A stretch of DNA of 64,000 bases, taken from Pseudomonas cavernicola. GTDB taxonomy: Bacteria > Pseudomonadota > Gammaproteobacteria > Pseudomonadales > Pseudomonadaceae. Both the position numbers and the translations under genes were made by a program. Below, piece after piece: positions 1-9,069 of this stretch. The notes beneath the pieces were generated by a model that saw only the letters and a program-made list of their open reading frames with translations, had not been told where the DNA came from and made no database searches. The stretch covers positions 310,001-374,000 of the forward strand of contig NZ_QYUR01000008.1 of NCBI RefSeq assembly GCF_003596405.1, in the 5' to 3' direction. Numbering within the stretch: position 1 is the stretch's first letter; every line of letters begins with the position of its first letter.

Positions 1-240
1 CCAGCAGACAAAATAGCTCTCTATGAATAGCGCGCAGCGGGTTGTCCCCGGAGAAAAGTCCGTGACCTCGCTGAGCTTGGACTGCGCTGCGCCCAGCGGC
101 CTTCTCGACCAGCTCATCCTTGGACTTGAAGTGCGCATAGAAGCCGCCTGGGTCAGCCCCAGAGCCTTCATCAACGTGCAAGCCAAGTAGCGGCCTACGC
201 CGTCCACGGCGAAAAGCGTTCGGGATGCTTCTCGATATGC
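1..240 (-). pseudogene. TetR-family regulator, N-terminal remnant
   Basis: Reading the minus strand from about 240 down to the window edge gives a TetR/AcrR helix-turn-helix in two frames: a REASRTLFAVDGVG-like start, then LMKALGLT, and after a one-base shift GGFYAHFKSKDELVEKA. The last block is the typical recognition-helix end of TetR repressors. The frame break lies between LGLTQ and GGFYAHF (about 140-160), so the gene is not translatable as it stands. The ligand-binding domain lies beyond the window start, if it exists. It may have repressed the equally decayed MFS gene at 1214-2464. Confidence 0.6.
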
Positions 241-1157
241 CTGGTTGGGTTTGCGCCTTGTGATCTTTGAATACCGCACTGCAAGGCCTCCCACTTGGCT
301 GAACATTAAAATTGCTACTCTAATTCTACAGATATTTGGTCAGCGAAAGCATCCATTTCAGGGGTTTTCAGCTGGCTGCTTTCGGAGGGGTAGAGCTGTT
401 GAATGGCATTTGCCGTTTCGCTTTCTTTTGCCAAGCACACGGTGCATAACCGGCCGGCAAGAACAGCAAGCGTGTATCAGCGTCCCGCGACCACGCCACC
501 GATCAGCACCATAGCCAGCGCCGCCAGAACACCGAGAGTCAGGGGATGAAGGCGAGGGCGGGGCCAGGCCGTCCCAGCAACCCACTGGGCGGGCACGTCT
601 GATTCTGAGTCGGTGTGGTGTAGCCCTGAACCTTTCTAAGCATCATATGAATAGCCGCAGCCCATGCCGAGTCGAAGCAAGGTTGCGCATAACCGCCATG
701 CACGATGCCCGAGCGGATGTGCTAATGATGCGCTTCTGGCGTTCCCTGGAAGATGAAGTGACCTGACGACCATTTTCGAGGGTTGCCCCCACCCCCGGGA
801 AAAACCCCGGGAAGCAGCTCGCCGAAGGGGGGAGAGAAGGTCGCCCGCTGCATACCGATCAAAGAAGTCCTGAGGACTCAGTCGCTGAACCTCCCGCATG
901 TCAAGGTGCCACGCTGGGCCCAGTTTGGCGCGGATATCTCTTCTGCAGCCAGCCAGCTTCATTTCTCTCTCCCGATTGGGCATGATGTTGCGACGCCTCC
1001 TGGGCGCTGGTTGTTCTACAGCGTGTGATTGGCTGACGCTTGTACAAAGCGTCCAGAACAAAACGGCAGCGTGCCGGCAGGATATAGGCTCGTCATGAAC
1101 CGCTGATAGAAAACCGCTGTCCAGCTCCCGCCCACTGTTGCTTGGCCAGAAACCTGC
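241..1157. other. No recognisable gene; degenerate spacer
   Basis: Only short overlapping open frames occur on both strands and none matches a family I know. The longest (minus, 636-1061) has an odd composition and no convincing ribosome-binding site. Given a broken TetR gene on one side and a broken MFS gene on the other, this is most simply decayed intergenic or coding DNA. Confidence 0.5.
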
Positions 1158-1190
1158 TTGACAGAATAGATTACGATCATAATTGATTAA
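1158..1190 (+). promoter_or_regulatory. Putative promoter with TetR-type operator before the MFS pseudogene
   Basis: TTGACA at 1158-1163 is a good -35 element. An AT-rich segment follows with TAATTG at 1180-1185 as a possible -10 (16-bp spacer). Inside it, TTACGATCATAA (1171-1182) is a near-perfect palindrome with one mismatched pair, as expected for a dimeric TetR-type repressor. The site lies just upstream of the MFS pseudogene. Assignment to the TetR remnant at the window start is inference. Confidence 0.4.
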
Positions 1191-1213
1191 TAAATGAAAT
1201 TCATCATATAAAC

Positions 1214-2464
1214 ATGCGACTCAGGAAACGCCACCATGACCGCCTATGACAACCGCACCCAGAAGTGCTCTTGATACTCATCGGGCTCTCTGGCTGGCGA
1301 GAATATCGACGCAAACTGCTTATCCCGAGCCTTGGAGATATTGAGCACAGCTTCCTGCTCAACCTGGCGCAATCTCTCGCCTTATCCACATTCGTCCGGC
1401 CTTTGGCCTCGGCACTCGTCTTCGGTTCCGCTTTCTGACCGAGTGGGCGGCGCCGTGCTGAATCGGTTGGGCTTCTTCTTTTATGTGTTGGCAACCCTGT
1501 GGATGATGCTTGCAACGGGCATGGCCGAGTTCGTGTTGGCGCGGGCGCTGCAGGGGGCTGGGCGCCTGTGCGGCATTGGTGCTGCGCACGCGCGATCGTT
1601 CGTGACTATGCGGGAGCAGGCGGGCCGGCGCTTGCCTTGACGGTGAATCGGCATGCTCTGCGCCGCGTGGTAACGCCGGTGGTGGTGGGATCGTCGCGAC
1701 CTATTGGGGCGATTGGAACGTGTATCCCAATCGCTGCTTCGCTTTTGCTCGGCGTCTTCGCGCTTCATCGCGGCCATTTTTATCTACCGCGAAAGCAATC
1801 ACAGCCCGACCCCGCCACGCGGGCAAGCTGCCGTTCTCTGGCGAGAAATTATGTCCAAACCTTCTTGGACGGCGACGTGCCTATAAGAACTGTTGCCCCG
1901 GACTCTGGCTGCACCTTGGGCAATGGTCAGGTGTCATAGCGGGTTCGTCCGCGGTGTTCGTGGCTTGCTTGGTGGACTGCAGCCCAATACGGCGCTTGAC
2001 GTTCGCTTGAATAGGGCTGCTTGATTGTCGCGCGATTTTGACCCGGCGGATGATTTCCGTTGCTCGGGCCAGAAAAGATCGTGGCCATCGGCACAAGCCT
2101 GGTCGCCGCTGGAGCTGTCGCGACTTTGGCGGTATATGAACTCATGGGGCTTTCCGTCATGGGGCTCTTCGCGCCGCAAGTGCTCGTAACCCTCGGTGGT
2201 GGCATGGTCCTGCCTGCTTCGGTGGCCGGCGCAGTGATGCCCAATGCTCATCGTGCCGGGCTCGCTGCGGGTTTCATGGGGTTTGCCCAGATGGCTGGGG
2301 CGACTGTTGCCGGGCTCGTACTGAGATCGTTGCAGGACGGCACGGCGGTTCCAATGATCGCTACCCACGTCGTTTTTGCCGTAACGGCATGCGCAGTCTT
2401 TCATCTGATGCGATCCAGACGCGCCGAACTTGCCGCAGTGCCACTGCCGGATAAAGCGGAGTAA
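1214..2464 (+). pseudogene. Bcr/CflA-type MFS drug-efflux transporter, frameshifted
   Basis: Pieces of one major-facilitator protein appear in order but in different frames. An N-terminal LILIGLSGW segment lies near 1270. A DRVGGAVLNRLGFFFYVLATLWMML-type loop and helix is at about 1440-1510, then FVLARALQGAG and a CGIGAARAIVRDYAGAGGPA-like motif at 1530-1630 in another frame. A clean C-terminal third lies at 2060-2464, with APQVLVTLGGGMVLPASVAGA and AHRAGLAAGFMGFAQMAGATVAG. This order is that of Bcr/CflA-subfamily exporters of about 400 residues. At least three frame changes and internal stops make it non-functional. Confidence 0.75.
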
Positions 2465-2536
2465 TCAAGGCTGCGACCGCCAATAGGCAGGCATCCTGAT
2501 GGCTGGGGGAACTCTGAATTAACGTCCTTTCGTCGT

Positions 2537-2664
2537 TCCCGCGAAAGCGGGACAAAAGCACGAAGTGCGTTGAACGCCAAAAGGGCGGCCTCGGAGAGGT
2601 GAACGTAGTGAATAACCCAGTTGTTACGCAGGCTCTGGATCCCAGCCAGCGCGGGGATGACGGC
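2537..2664. repeat. Dispersed intergenic palindromic repeat pair
   Basis: TCCCGC-GAAA-GCGGGA (2537-2552) is a short hairpin. About 85 bp later comes the partner-like block GGATCCCAGC...GCGGGGATGACGG (2637-2664). This is the layout of dispersed palindromic units common in intergenic DNA of pseudomonads. It fills most of the 2465-2840 gap, where I see no gene. Confidence 0.5.
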
Positions 2665-2840
2665 TTTTTCAGACCTTTCCTAGGCGGTTGATACGTGAAT
2701 GCTGCCTGTGGTGAATCGTGAAGGCGGGAGTGCGGCTTTAATCCTATCGTGTAGGAGGTTTTTTGCCGTCGCGCTGCTATTGGCAGCGCCGCTTTCATCT
2801 CTCCCATCTCCCCGGCAATTCTTTGTAAAGGAACACAAGC

Positions 2841-2990
2841 ATGAGTCCCTATGACGTTGTGGTGATTGGCGGTGGTCCCGGTGGTTATAACGCGGCCATT
2901 CGCGCAGGCCAGCTCGGGCTCAAGGTGGCTTGTGTGGAGGGGCGCTGTCCTCCCGGTAGCCCGACCTGCGTGGGACTCTTGCTTTCGGAA
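2841..2990 (+). pseudogene. lpd: Dihydrolipoamide dehydrogenase, N-terminal fragment
   Basis: The ATG at 2841, preceded by AAAGGAACACAAGC, opens a frame beginning [20 protein letters not shown] and continuing [15 protein letters not shown]. This is the FAD-binding Rossmann fold (GGGPGGY) and following helix of E3-type lipoamide dehydrogenases. After about 35 residues the match dissolves: the expected GGTCLNVGC redox motif is only echoed by a degraded PTCVGLL. The frame then runs straight into the 3' end of the DUF411 gene on the other strand. A normal Lpd has about 470 residues. The junction near 2985-2991 probably marks the edge of the copper island. Confidence 0.7.
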
Positions 2991-2991
2991 G

Positions 2992-3459
2992 TTAGTTTGC
3001 CGGGTAGTCAGCGATCACATGATCGGTACCGGCTTTGGTCAAACCGATGACCTGATAGGCGTGCTGTGTCCCGCCGACTTCCATACCAGGAGAACCTGCC
3101 GGCATACCTGGCACGGCGATGCCCAGCAGATCGGATCGCTTGCTCAGCTCAATGACCTGCGCCGCTGGGACGTGGCCCTCGACGAACTTCCCATCGATCA
3201 CTGCGGTGTGACAGGAGGCGAGGCGCGGGACAACGCCGAGGCGCTGCTTGACCTCACTCATGTTGGACTCGACGTAGTCGTTGACCTTGAAGCCATTGGC
3301 TTCGAGGTGCTCGATCCATTTCTTGCAGCATCCACAGCTGGCACTGCGGTGCACATCAATTGTCAGTGCCTCTGCTGCCTGAGCTGCAGAAGCAATGAAC
3401 AAGGTGGCGAATGCTGCGATACGCAGTGCTCGGCCTTTCAGAAGAAGTTTAGCGTTCAT
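2992..3459 (-). CDS. DUF411 metal-binding periplasmic protein
   Basis: A 155-residue protein starting [20 protein letters not shown], a classic signal peptide ending near SAAQA-AE. The mature part has the DUF411 hallmark [21 protein letters not shown] (Cys-x-Cys-Cys near residues 45-48), then [22 protein letters not shown] and a [11 protein letters not shown] segment. DUF411 proteins are small copper- or mercury-associated periplasmic proteins found with metal efflux genes. I chose this internal ATG because the longer frame upstream lacks a signal peptide and covers the preceding gene. The ATG overlaps the end of the cytochrome c gene by 11 bp, indicating translational coupling in the cop operon. 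Last gene of the operon. Confidence 0.8.
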   Translation of the reverse strand: MNAKLLLKGRALRIAAFATLFIASAAQAAEALTIDVHRSASCGCCKKWIEHLEANGFKVNDYVESNMSEVKQRLGVVPRLASCHTAVIDGKFVEGHVPAAQVIELSKRSDLLGIAVPGMPAGSPGMEVGGTQHAYQVIGLTKAGTDHVIADYPAN

Positions 3460-4195
3460 GGACGTGCTCTTTCCCATCGGCGTGGGTGTGAGTTTTAGCA
3501 GCGGGCGCAGATTTGTCTTGAACGTCACTCGAGTCATGGTGGCTAGCCTCACCATCTGCCCCGGCATGCTCTCCAGCATGATGATCTTCACCACTGTCTT
3601 GATGGTGCTCAGCACCGGCTGCCTCGCCGCTACCGTGCTGGCCCTCATGGTTATGCATGTCTGTTTCGCCACCACCGTGCTGGTGGCCACCGCTGGATGC
3701 GATCAAGGCTTGGTACTTCTCGGCATCGAGAGTCGGGAGCTGCTGGAGGAAGGCAACCATCCCCCAGATATACTGGTCGCCCATGCTCTTGCCCCAGGCA
3801 GGCATACCGGTGGCCTTGATGCCGTGCTTGATGATCCAGAACGCAGTGGCCGGGTTGCCATCGACGCCGACCTCGGTCAGGTTCGGCGGCGCCGGGTACA
3901 GGCTCTGGCTCAACTCGGTTTCTGCGGTGCCAGGGGCCAGGTGACAGCCGATGCACATCGAGTTGTAGTTGCCGGCCCCGGCGCGGATCATCGCCTCATC
4001 CTCTAGGTTGGGCACCTGGATGTCCCGGGAACGCACCTCGATCGAGCGATCACGGGCCATGGCCAGGAAGGCATGCACGGCGGGCAGATGGGGATCATCG
4101 GCGCCTACGTTAACCAGGCCAAAGTAGGCACCGGCGCCTGCTGCGGCGCTTGCGACGATACTCGCTGCCACTAAGGTTTTAATTGTTCTTTTCAT
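3449..4195 (-). CDS. Monohaem cytochrome c with His-rich C-terminal tail
   Basis: A 248-residue protein with an N-terminal signal anchor (MKRTIKTLVAASIVASAAAG). One haem c motif, CIGCH, lies near residue 81 and is followed by LAPGTAETELS. A methionine ligand is plausible in KATGMPAWG. The fold resembles the small cytochromes c found in copper-resistance clusters. After about residue 165 the domain gives way to a long low-complexity tail rich in His, Gly and Asp/Glu (HQHGGGETDMHNHEG, EHHQDSGEDHHAGEHAG), a probable metal-binding extension. It lies 9 bp downstream of copB and overlaps the DUF411 gene, so it belongs to the cop transcript. A role in electron transfer or copper buffering is inferred. 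Confidence 0.75.
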   Translation of the reverse strand: MKRTIKTLVAASIVASAAAGAGAYFGLVNVGADDPHLPAVHAFLAMARDRSIEVRSRDIQVPNLEDEAMIRAGAGNYNSMCIGCHLAPGTAETELSQSLYPAPPNLTEVGVDGNPATAFWIIKHGIKATGMPAWGKSMGDQYIWGMVAFLQQLPTLDAEKYQALIASSGGHQHGGGETDMHNHEGQHGSGEAAGAEHHQDSGEDHHAGEHAGADGEASHHDSSDVQDKSAPAAKTHTHADGKEHVHER

Positions 4196-4204
4196 CTCAG
4201 GCCC

Positions 4205-5317
4205 TCAAAACCACATCCGAATACCGGCTACAAAGCGAGCCTCGTTATCATCCTCACCTTCATCGCTGGCCAGGTCGGCAGTATTGCCATAGGAGCGATT
4301 CCAGGTGACCCCGATATAGGGGGCGAACTCTCGGCGTATCTCATAGCGCAACCTGAGGCCAACCTCGGTATTGGCCAGGCCAGAACCGATGCCGCGTTCC
4401 GGGTCGTTCTTGCCGTAGAAATTCACCTCGGCCGTCGGCTGCAGGATCAGGCGGTTGGTGAGCAGGATGTCGTAGTCGCCTTCCAGGCGAGCGGCGGTCT
4501 GACCGTTCTCGCCGATGAACGCGGTGGCTTCGGCCTCGAAGGCATAGAGCGCCATGCCCTGAATGCCGAAGGCGCCCCAGGTTTGCGCTGAGCCTGGTTT
4601 GAAATCCTGCCGGACACCGGTGACGACATCCCACCAAGGGCCAATGGAGTGCCCCCAGAGTGCTTGGATCTCAGCTTCCTCGGTCACGCCGTTGGTTCGC
4701 TCACCTTCGGAGCGCAACCAGAGGCGATCGACGTCGCCGCCGATCCAGCCGATGGCATCCCAATTCAGTGTGCTGCCCTCATCGGCGTCCTGGTATTCCA
4801 GTTGGTCGAGCAAGAAGAAGGAGTTGAGCTGCTTGTCATGCACCGCGTGGCCAGGCAGCGGAGGGAACGCTGCTTCGCGATCGGCATCGGTCAGGACCGG
4901 AATCGGGGTCCGACTCGTTGTCCTGGGTCCTTCGTCAGCGCTGCCATGGTTCATCTGGCTGTGGTCCATGGAACCGTGATCCATCGCGTCCGATTGGCCT
5001 TGGCCCATCTGCTCATGGTTCATCTTGCTGTGATCCATAGCGCTATGGTCCATCGAACCCATTTTACTGTGGTCCATGGACTCCATTGAGCCATGTCCCA
5101 TTGCCGAGTGATCCATCTGGGCGCTGTTGGAATCGGTCTGCTTAGGCGGCGTGGATTCAGCTTTAGATGCAGGCTTAACTTCCACCGCGGCAGGCGCCGG
5201 CGAAGATGAGTGCACCGAATGGTCCATTGGCTCGGCAGCGTTCGCCAGCCCGGCCGTAACCGTGCTGAACGAAACGGCCAGAGCCATCAGGGTCGGGCGT
5301 GAAAACCTACTGGTCAT
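4205..5317 (-). CDS. copB: Copper resistance outer-membrane protein CopB
   Basis: A 370-residue protein from the internal ATG ([19 protein letters not shown], signal peptide ending ...GLANA-AEP). This start was preferred over one 13 codons upstream because it begins a good signal peptide and overlaps the previous gene by 11 bp. Residues about 60-125 form a Met/His-rich region with repeated MDHSxM units (copper ligands). The C-terminal 220 residues are the CopB/PcoB beta-barrel: [47 protein letters not shown], and a terminal aromatic residue (RMWF) typical of outer-membrane barrels. Family role: copper sequestration or export at the outer membrane together with CopA. Confidence 0.92.
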   Translation of the reverse strand: MTSRFSRPTLMALAVSFSTVTAGLANAAEPMDHSVHSSSPAPAAVEVKPASKAESTPPKQTDSNSAQMDHSAMGHGSMESMDHSKMGSMDHSAMDHSKMNHEQMGQGQSDAMDHGSMDHSQMNHGSADEGPRTTSRTPIPVLTDADREAAFPPLPGHAVHDKQLNSFFLLDQLEYQDADEGSTLNWDAIGWIGGDVDRLWLRSEGERTNGVTEEAEIQALWGHSIGPWWDVVTGVRQDFKPGSAQTWGAFGIQGMALYAFEAEATAFIGENGQTAARLEGDYDILLTNRLILQPTAEVNFYGKNDPERGIGSGLANTEVGLRLRYEIRREFAPYIGVTWNRSYGNTADLASDEGEDDNEARFVAGIRMWF

Positions 5318-5615
5318 GATTTGGTTCCGCAGCGGCCTCGTTGGCCTTGAGCTCATGGTTCATCGAGCCATGAGCCATCTTGCTGTGATCCATCGAACCA
5401 TGGTTCATCGAGCCGTGATCCATTTTTTGCGAGGCAGCGGCCTGGTCCTTCTGCTGGGGGGCGGGCTTGCCGGTGGAGCTCGCAGCAGGAGCGGAGGAGT
5501 GCGCGTGCTCACCATGGTCACCAGAAGCAACCGCGATGGGCATTTGCATGACACCCAGCAGGCTAACCGCGAAGGCACTGGCGATCAGGGTTTTACGATT
5601 CAGGAATTTGCTCAT
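5307..5615 (-). CDS. Small Met/His-rich periplasmic copper-binding protein
   Basis: A 102-residue protein with a signal peptide ([20 protein letters not shown], cleavage near AVA-SGDHG) and a mature part made almost wholly of MDHGSM, MNHGSM, MDHSKM and MAHGSM units plus HGEHAHSS. There is no folded domain; the Met/His motifs are soft copper ligands like those in CopA and CopB. The ribosome-binding site AAGGAG sits 8 bases before the ATG. It lies 12 bp after copA and overlaps copB by 11 bp. It looks like a stand-alone version of the CopB N-terminal metal-binding region, possibly a CopB split or duplication product. I know no gene name I would use with confidence. Confidence 0.8.
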   Translation of the reverse strand: MSKFLNRKTLIASAFAVSLLGVMQMPIAVASGDHGEHAHSSAPAASSTGKPAPQQKDQAAASQKMDHGSMNHGSMDHSKMAHGSMNHELKANEAAAEPNHDQ

Positions 5616-5627
5616 TATTGGTCTCCT

Positions 5628-7475
5628 TTACTCATCCACACGGACTTCGCGGAACATGCCCATTTCCATGTGCATCAGCAGGTGGCAGTGGTAGGCCCAG
5701 CGGCCGAGGGCATCCGCCGTTACCCGGTAGCTGCGCTTCGAGCCTGGCGGCATATCGATGGTGTGTTTGCGTACCATGAAGTTGCCGTTCTCATCCTCGA
5801 GGTCACTCCACATGCCGTGCAGGTGGACGGGGTGAGTCATCATGGTGTCGTTCACCAGGGTGATCCGTAACCGCTCGCCGTATTTGAGGCGAAGGGGCTC
5901 CGCATCGGAGAACTTGATGCCGTCGAACGACCAGGCGAATTTCTCCATGTGGCCGGTCAGATGCAGTTCAACCGTGCGGCTCGGTTCGCGGCCATCGGGA
6001 TCGGGGAAGGTGCTTTTGAGATCCGAATAGGTGAGAACCCTACGGCCGTTGTTCCGCAAGCCAATACCAGGATCATCCAGTTTCGGTGTCGGTGACATGG
6101 TCTGCATGTCGACCAACGGATTGTTCTCCTCTGATGCCGGGTGTGACTGCATTCCGGTCATCCCGGCCATGCTGCCGTGGTCCATGCCGGCCATGTCGTC
6201 GCTGCCCATGCCAGCCATCTTGCTGTGATCCATGCCGGCCATGTCGCCACTGCCCATGTCAGCCATCTTGCTGTGGTCCATGCCGGCCATGTCGCCGTTG
6301 CCCATGCCAGCCATCTTGCTGTGGTCCATACCGGCCATGCCGCCCATGCTTCCATGGTCCATGCCCATGTCACTCATGCCGATCAGCGGCCGGGGATCGA
6401 TCTCGGGAATGGGAGCACTCAAGCCTTCACGCACGGCCAGGGTGCCGCGGGCATAGCCCGTGCGATCCATGGACTGAGCGAAGAGGGTGTAGGCCTCTTC
6501 GTTGGCTGGCTCGACGATCACGTCATAGGTTTCCGCGACAGCGATGCGGAACTCATCGACGCTGACAGGTTTCACGCGCTGGCCGTCGGCGGCCACCACG
6601 GTCATTTTCAAACCCGGGATGCGCACATCGAAATAGCTCATGGCCGAGCCGTTGATGAAGCGCAGGCGGATCTTCTCGCCAGGCTTGAAAGTGCCGGTCC
6701 AGTTGCCATTGGGCGCCTGGCCGTTCATCAGGTAGGTGTAGGTGTAGCCGCTGACGTCGGCGAGATCGGTGGGGCTCATCTTCATCTCAGCCCACATTTT
6801 CCGGTCGCTAACGGTGGCGGACCAGCCGTTCTCGCTCACGTCATCGATGAAGTCGCCGACGGTGCGCTTGTGGAAGTTGTAGTAGTCCGACTGCTTCTTG
6901 AGCTTCGCCATGACACGATCAGGATCTTCATCGGTCCAGTCCGTCAGCATCACGACATAGTCGCGGTCGTACAGGAAAGGCTCGGGCTCTTTCGCATCGA
7001 TCACGATCGGTCCATAGACCCCGGCCTGCTCCTGCAGCCCTGAATGGCTGTGGTACCAGTAGGTGCCGTTCTGATGAACCTTGAATGTGTAGATGTACAT
7101 GCCATCGGGCGCGATGCCGTGGAAGCTCAGGCCAGGAACGCCATCCATGTTGGCGGGCAGGATGATCCCGTGCCAATGGATGGAAGTGTCTTGATCCAGG
7201 CGGTTCTTGACCCGAAGCGTGACCGTGTCGCCTTCACGCCAGCGCAGCAGCGGACCTGGCAAGGTGCCGTTGATGGTCATGGCCGTACGCGGTGACCCGG
7301 TGATGTTAACCGGGGTTTCACCAATGAACAGGTCGAACTCGGTACCGGTAAGCACAGTCGGCAGCCCCGGACTGGTCACTGCCCATACCGGGGTGCGCCA
7401 TAGGCCTAGGCCTCCGAGAATGCCGCCGGCGGCCAGGCCTTTGACGAACGTCCGCCTTGAGGTTTTGGGTTGCAT
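5628..7475 (-). CDS. copA: Multicopper oxidase CopA, Tat-exported
   Basis: A 615-residue protein beginning MQPKTSRRTFVKGLAAGGIL, with the twin-arginine motif SRRTFVKG. A TTG 15 bases upstream is possible, but homologues begin close to the RR motif. Copper-ligand motifs are SIHWHG (~98-103), GTYWYHSHSG (~138-147), HPVHLHGMW (~560) and YHCHLLMHMEMGM (~600), the four His clusters of the T1 and T2/T3 sites. Between cupredoxin domains 2 and 3 lies a Met-rich insert with three 16-residue MDHSKM...DMAG repeats. It oxidises Cu(I) and sequesters copper in the periplasm. First gene of the operon copA-small protein-copB-cytochrome c-DUF411; a CopR-type palindrome lies about 180 bp upstream. Confidence 0.95.
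   Translation of the reverse strand: MQPKTSRRTFVKGLAAGGILGGLGLWRTPVWAVTSPGLPTVLTGTEFDLFIGETPVNITGSPRTAMTINGTLPGPLLRWREGDTVTLRVKNRLDQDTSIHWHGIILPANMDGVPGLSFHGIAPDGMYIYTFKVHQNGTYWYHSHSGLQEQAGVYGPIVIDAKEPEPFLYDRDYVVMLTDWTDEDPDRVMAKLKKQSDYYNFHKRTVGDFIDDVSENGWSATVSDRKMWAEMKMSPTDLADVSGYTYTYLMNGQAPNGNWTGTFKPGEKIRLRFINGSAMSYFDVRIPGLKMTVVAADGQRVKPVSVDEFRIAVAETYDVIVEPANEEAYTLFAQSMDRTGYARGTLAVREGLSAPIPEIDPRPLIGMSDMGMDHGSMGGMAGMDHSKMAGMGNGDMAGMDHSKMADMGSGDMAGMDHSKMAGMGSDDMAGMDHGSMAGMTGMQSHPASEENNPLVDMQTMSPTPKLDDPGIGLRNNGRRVLTYSDLKSTFPDPDGREPSRTVELHLTGHMEKFAWSFDGIKFSDAEPLRLKYGERLRITLVNDTMMTHPVHLHGMWSDLEDENGNFMVRKHTIDMPPGSKRSYRVTADALGRWAYHCHLLMHMEMGMFREVRVDE
6177..6356. repeat. 48-bp in-frame tandem repeat inside copA
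   Basis: Three near-identical 48-bp units, recognisable by AGCCATCTTGCTG recurring at 6213, 6261 and 6309, encode a 16-residue MDHSKM(A)GM...DMAG unit. Degenerate copies flank them. Period 48 keeps the reading frame, so copy number can change without disrupting CopA and would alter the number of Met/His copper-binding units. Confidence 0.85.
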
Positions 7476-7655
7476 GCCGTTTATGTCCAATCAGTCAAAA
7501 GAAACCAGTGCTGAACAGCCAACACATGTTGCTTGCAGGATGGGCAGCCTTTGCAGGATCGCCTTTTTGATCCCATCTGCTTGCCCGCAGCCGCGGAGGT
7601 CAAATGCGGGCGGCCAGCGAGCGTTGAAACTGCCACATCCCAACCATTCGAGTGA

Positions 7656-7669
7656 TTACATTTCTGTAA
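7656..7669. promoter_or_regulatory. Putative CopR box upstream of copA
   Basis: TTACA-TTTC-TGTAA is a perfect 5-bp inverted repeat about 180 bp before the copA start and just beyond the 3' end of the PtrA-like gene. TTACA/TGTAA half-sites resemble the cop boxes bound by CopR-type response regulators in pseudomonads. A weaker version (ttacagatcagtca) lies at 8023-8036. Binding by the CopR encoded here is inferred. Confidence 0.5.
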
Positions 7670-7690
7670 GGTTGACGCGCACCCTGAGGG

Positions 7691-7897
7691 TTAGCAGTTG
7701 GCGTGTTCGGCCGACTTGGCATTGGTTTCAGCGACAGGGGCTTCAGCCTTCTGCTTCTGCGCAAGCTGGTAGGCCTCCATCGAGACTTTCCGGGCTTGCT
7801 CCATACGCGCGAAGGTCCGGTCACCGCCACCTGCGGCCATGGCCAGGGAGGAGACGGTCAGAGCGGCGACGACGAAAAGAGCTTTCATGGATTTCAT
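7691..7897 (-). CDS. Small exported PtrA-like copper-responsive protein
   Basis: A 68-residue protein with a signal peptide (MKSMKALFVVAALTVSSLAM, ending AMA-AGGGDR) and a short charged mature part, RTFARMEQARKVSMEAYQLA. This resembles PtrA-type proteins of Pseudomonas, small copper-induced periplasmic proteins usually encoded beside copRS. GAGGAT lies 7 bases before the ATG. It stands between copA (same strand, downstream) and copRS (opposite strand), with its own promoter region in the 7898-8385 gap. The family match rests on the ARMEQARK...SMEAY pattern and context. Its molecular function is not established by this sequence. Confidence 0.65.
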   Translation of the reverse strand: MKSMKALFVVAALTVSSLAMAAGGGDRTFARMEQARKVSMEAYQLAQKQKAEAPVAETNAKSAEHANC

Positions 7898-8385
7898 TTG
7901 GGTATCCTCGAGAGAGCGTTAGTTACCCCAATGGTCCACATCACTAAGTGGTTTTCTGGGGCTGAGCTTCAAGCTCGGAGTAACCTTAACCATCACGCCC
8001 TGTCAGAAACCTGAGACGAACATTACAGATCAGTCAGGTTCCAGCTTCCTCCTTGATGAGCTTCCTGCTTGCTCTGTAGTGTCTAGGCCTTGCTAGTGGC
8101 CTGTACGGCTAGTTGGTTAACTCAAGTTCGGATGCCTGGAGTCCTGCGACAAGGCGCCGTGACGAGTCATAGCAGGGCTACTTTGATCCGCGGCAACGCA
8201 GTATCGGGGCTTCAGGCGCCGAAATTGACTAATGGAACTAGCCACACAGGCCACTGGGCAGGTAACCGGCTTGAGCGGTCGCCTGAATTACATGCGAGGC
8301 AGTCGTGCCTATCCTTCAGCGGGTTAGAAGCAAGCACCTCACGCCGGACCTCAACACCATCACTACATTCCTTGAGAACCGCCAC
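7898..8385. other. Divergent regulatory region between ptrA-like gene and copRS
   Basis: No gene is seen in these 488 bases. The region separates two oppositely transcribed copper genes. It contains a TTACA half-site at 8023-8027, followed by a weaker inverted partner, a plausible second CopR site. Promoters for both directions must lie here. I could not single out convincing -35/-10 pairs. Confidence 0.45.
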
Positions 8386-9069
8386 ATGAAACTTTTGGTT
8401 GCTGAAGACGAACCGAAAATTGGTATCTACTTACAGCAGGGCCTCAGTGAGGCCGGGTTCAACGTTGATCGAGTCACCACCGGCACAGATGCCCTTCAGC
8501 AGGCGTTGAGCGAAGCGTATGACCTCTTGATCTTGGACGTCATGATGCCTGGCTTGGATGGTTGGGAAGTGCTGCGTAAGGTTCGTGCAGCGGGCAAAGA
8601 TGTTCCCGTGCTCTTTCTGACTGCCCGCGACCGGGTGGAAGATCGGGTGAAAGGGCTTGAGCTTGGCGCTGACGACTATCTGATCAAGCCCTTTGCCTTC
8701 TCCGAGCTGTTGGCCAGGGTTCGGACCCTCTTGCGCCGTGGTAGCAGTGCCCCGTCTTTGACACACATGAAGATCGCCGACCTTGAGGTCGACCTGATGA
8801 AACGCAGAGCCATCCGTGGAGGCCGGCGCATCGACCTCACCGCAAAGGAGTTCGCCCTTCTTGAACTCCTGCTTCGCCGGCGTGGTGAGGTGTTGCCGAA
8901 GGCATTGATCGCATCGCAAGTCTGGGACATGAATTTCGACAGCGATACCAATGTCATTGAGGTGGCTGTCAGACGGCTGAGGGCGAAGATCGATGATGAT
9001 TTCGAGCTCAAACTCATCCACACCGCCCGCGGAATGGGCTACATGCTCGACGCCCCGGAGTCGGCATGA
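8386..9069 (+). CDS. copR: Copper response regulator CopR (OmpR family)
   Basis: A 227-residue two-component regulator starting [20 protein letters not shown]; upstream codons in the frame lack family similarity. Receiver domain 1-120: acidic residues in AEDEP, the phosphoacceptor Asp51 in [10 protein letters not shown], Thr in FLTARD and Lys in ADDYLIKPF. The C-terminal winged helix (130-222) has the OmpR-type [20 protein letters not shown] and [20 protein letters not shown]. The stop overlaps the copS start by 4 bp. Together with CopS it should activate copA and the ptrA-like gene in response to periplasmic copper. Diverged paralogues (CusR, CzcR, IrlR) look similar; adjacency to copA favours CopR. 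Confidence 0.93.
   Translation: MKLLVAEDEPKIGIYLQQGLSEAGFNVDRVTTGTDALQQALSEAYDLLILDVMMPGLDGWEVLRKVRAAGKDVPVLFLTARDRVEDRVKGLELGADDYLIKPFAFSELLARVRTLLRRGSSAPSLTHMKIADLEVDLMKRRAIRGGRRIDLTAKEFALLELLLRRRGEVLPKALIASQVWDMNFDSDTNVIEVAVRRLRAKIDDDFELKLIHTARGMGYMLDAPESA

Noticed and set aside
636..1061. 141-codon minus-strand open frame in the TetR-MFS gap
   Set aside because: No family resemblance, no ribosome-binding site, overlaps other frames of equal quality; treated as chance in decayed DNA.
6177..6356. Regular repeats in copA as a CRISPR array
   Set aside because: Units are contiguous, in frame and coding; there are no spacers and no cas genes.
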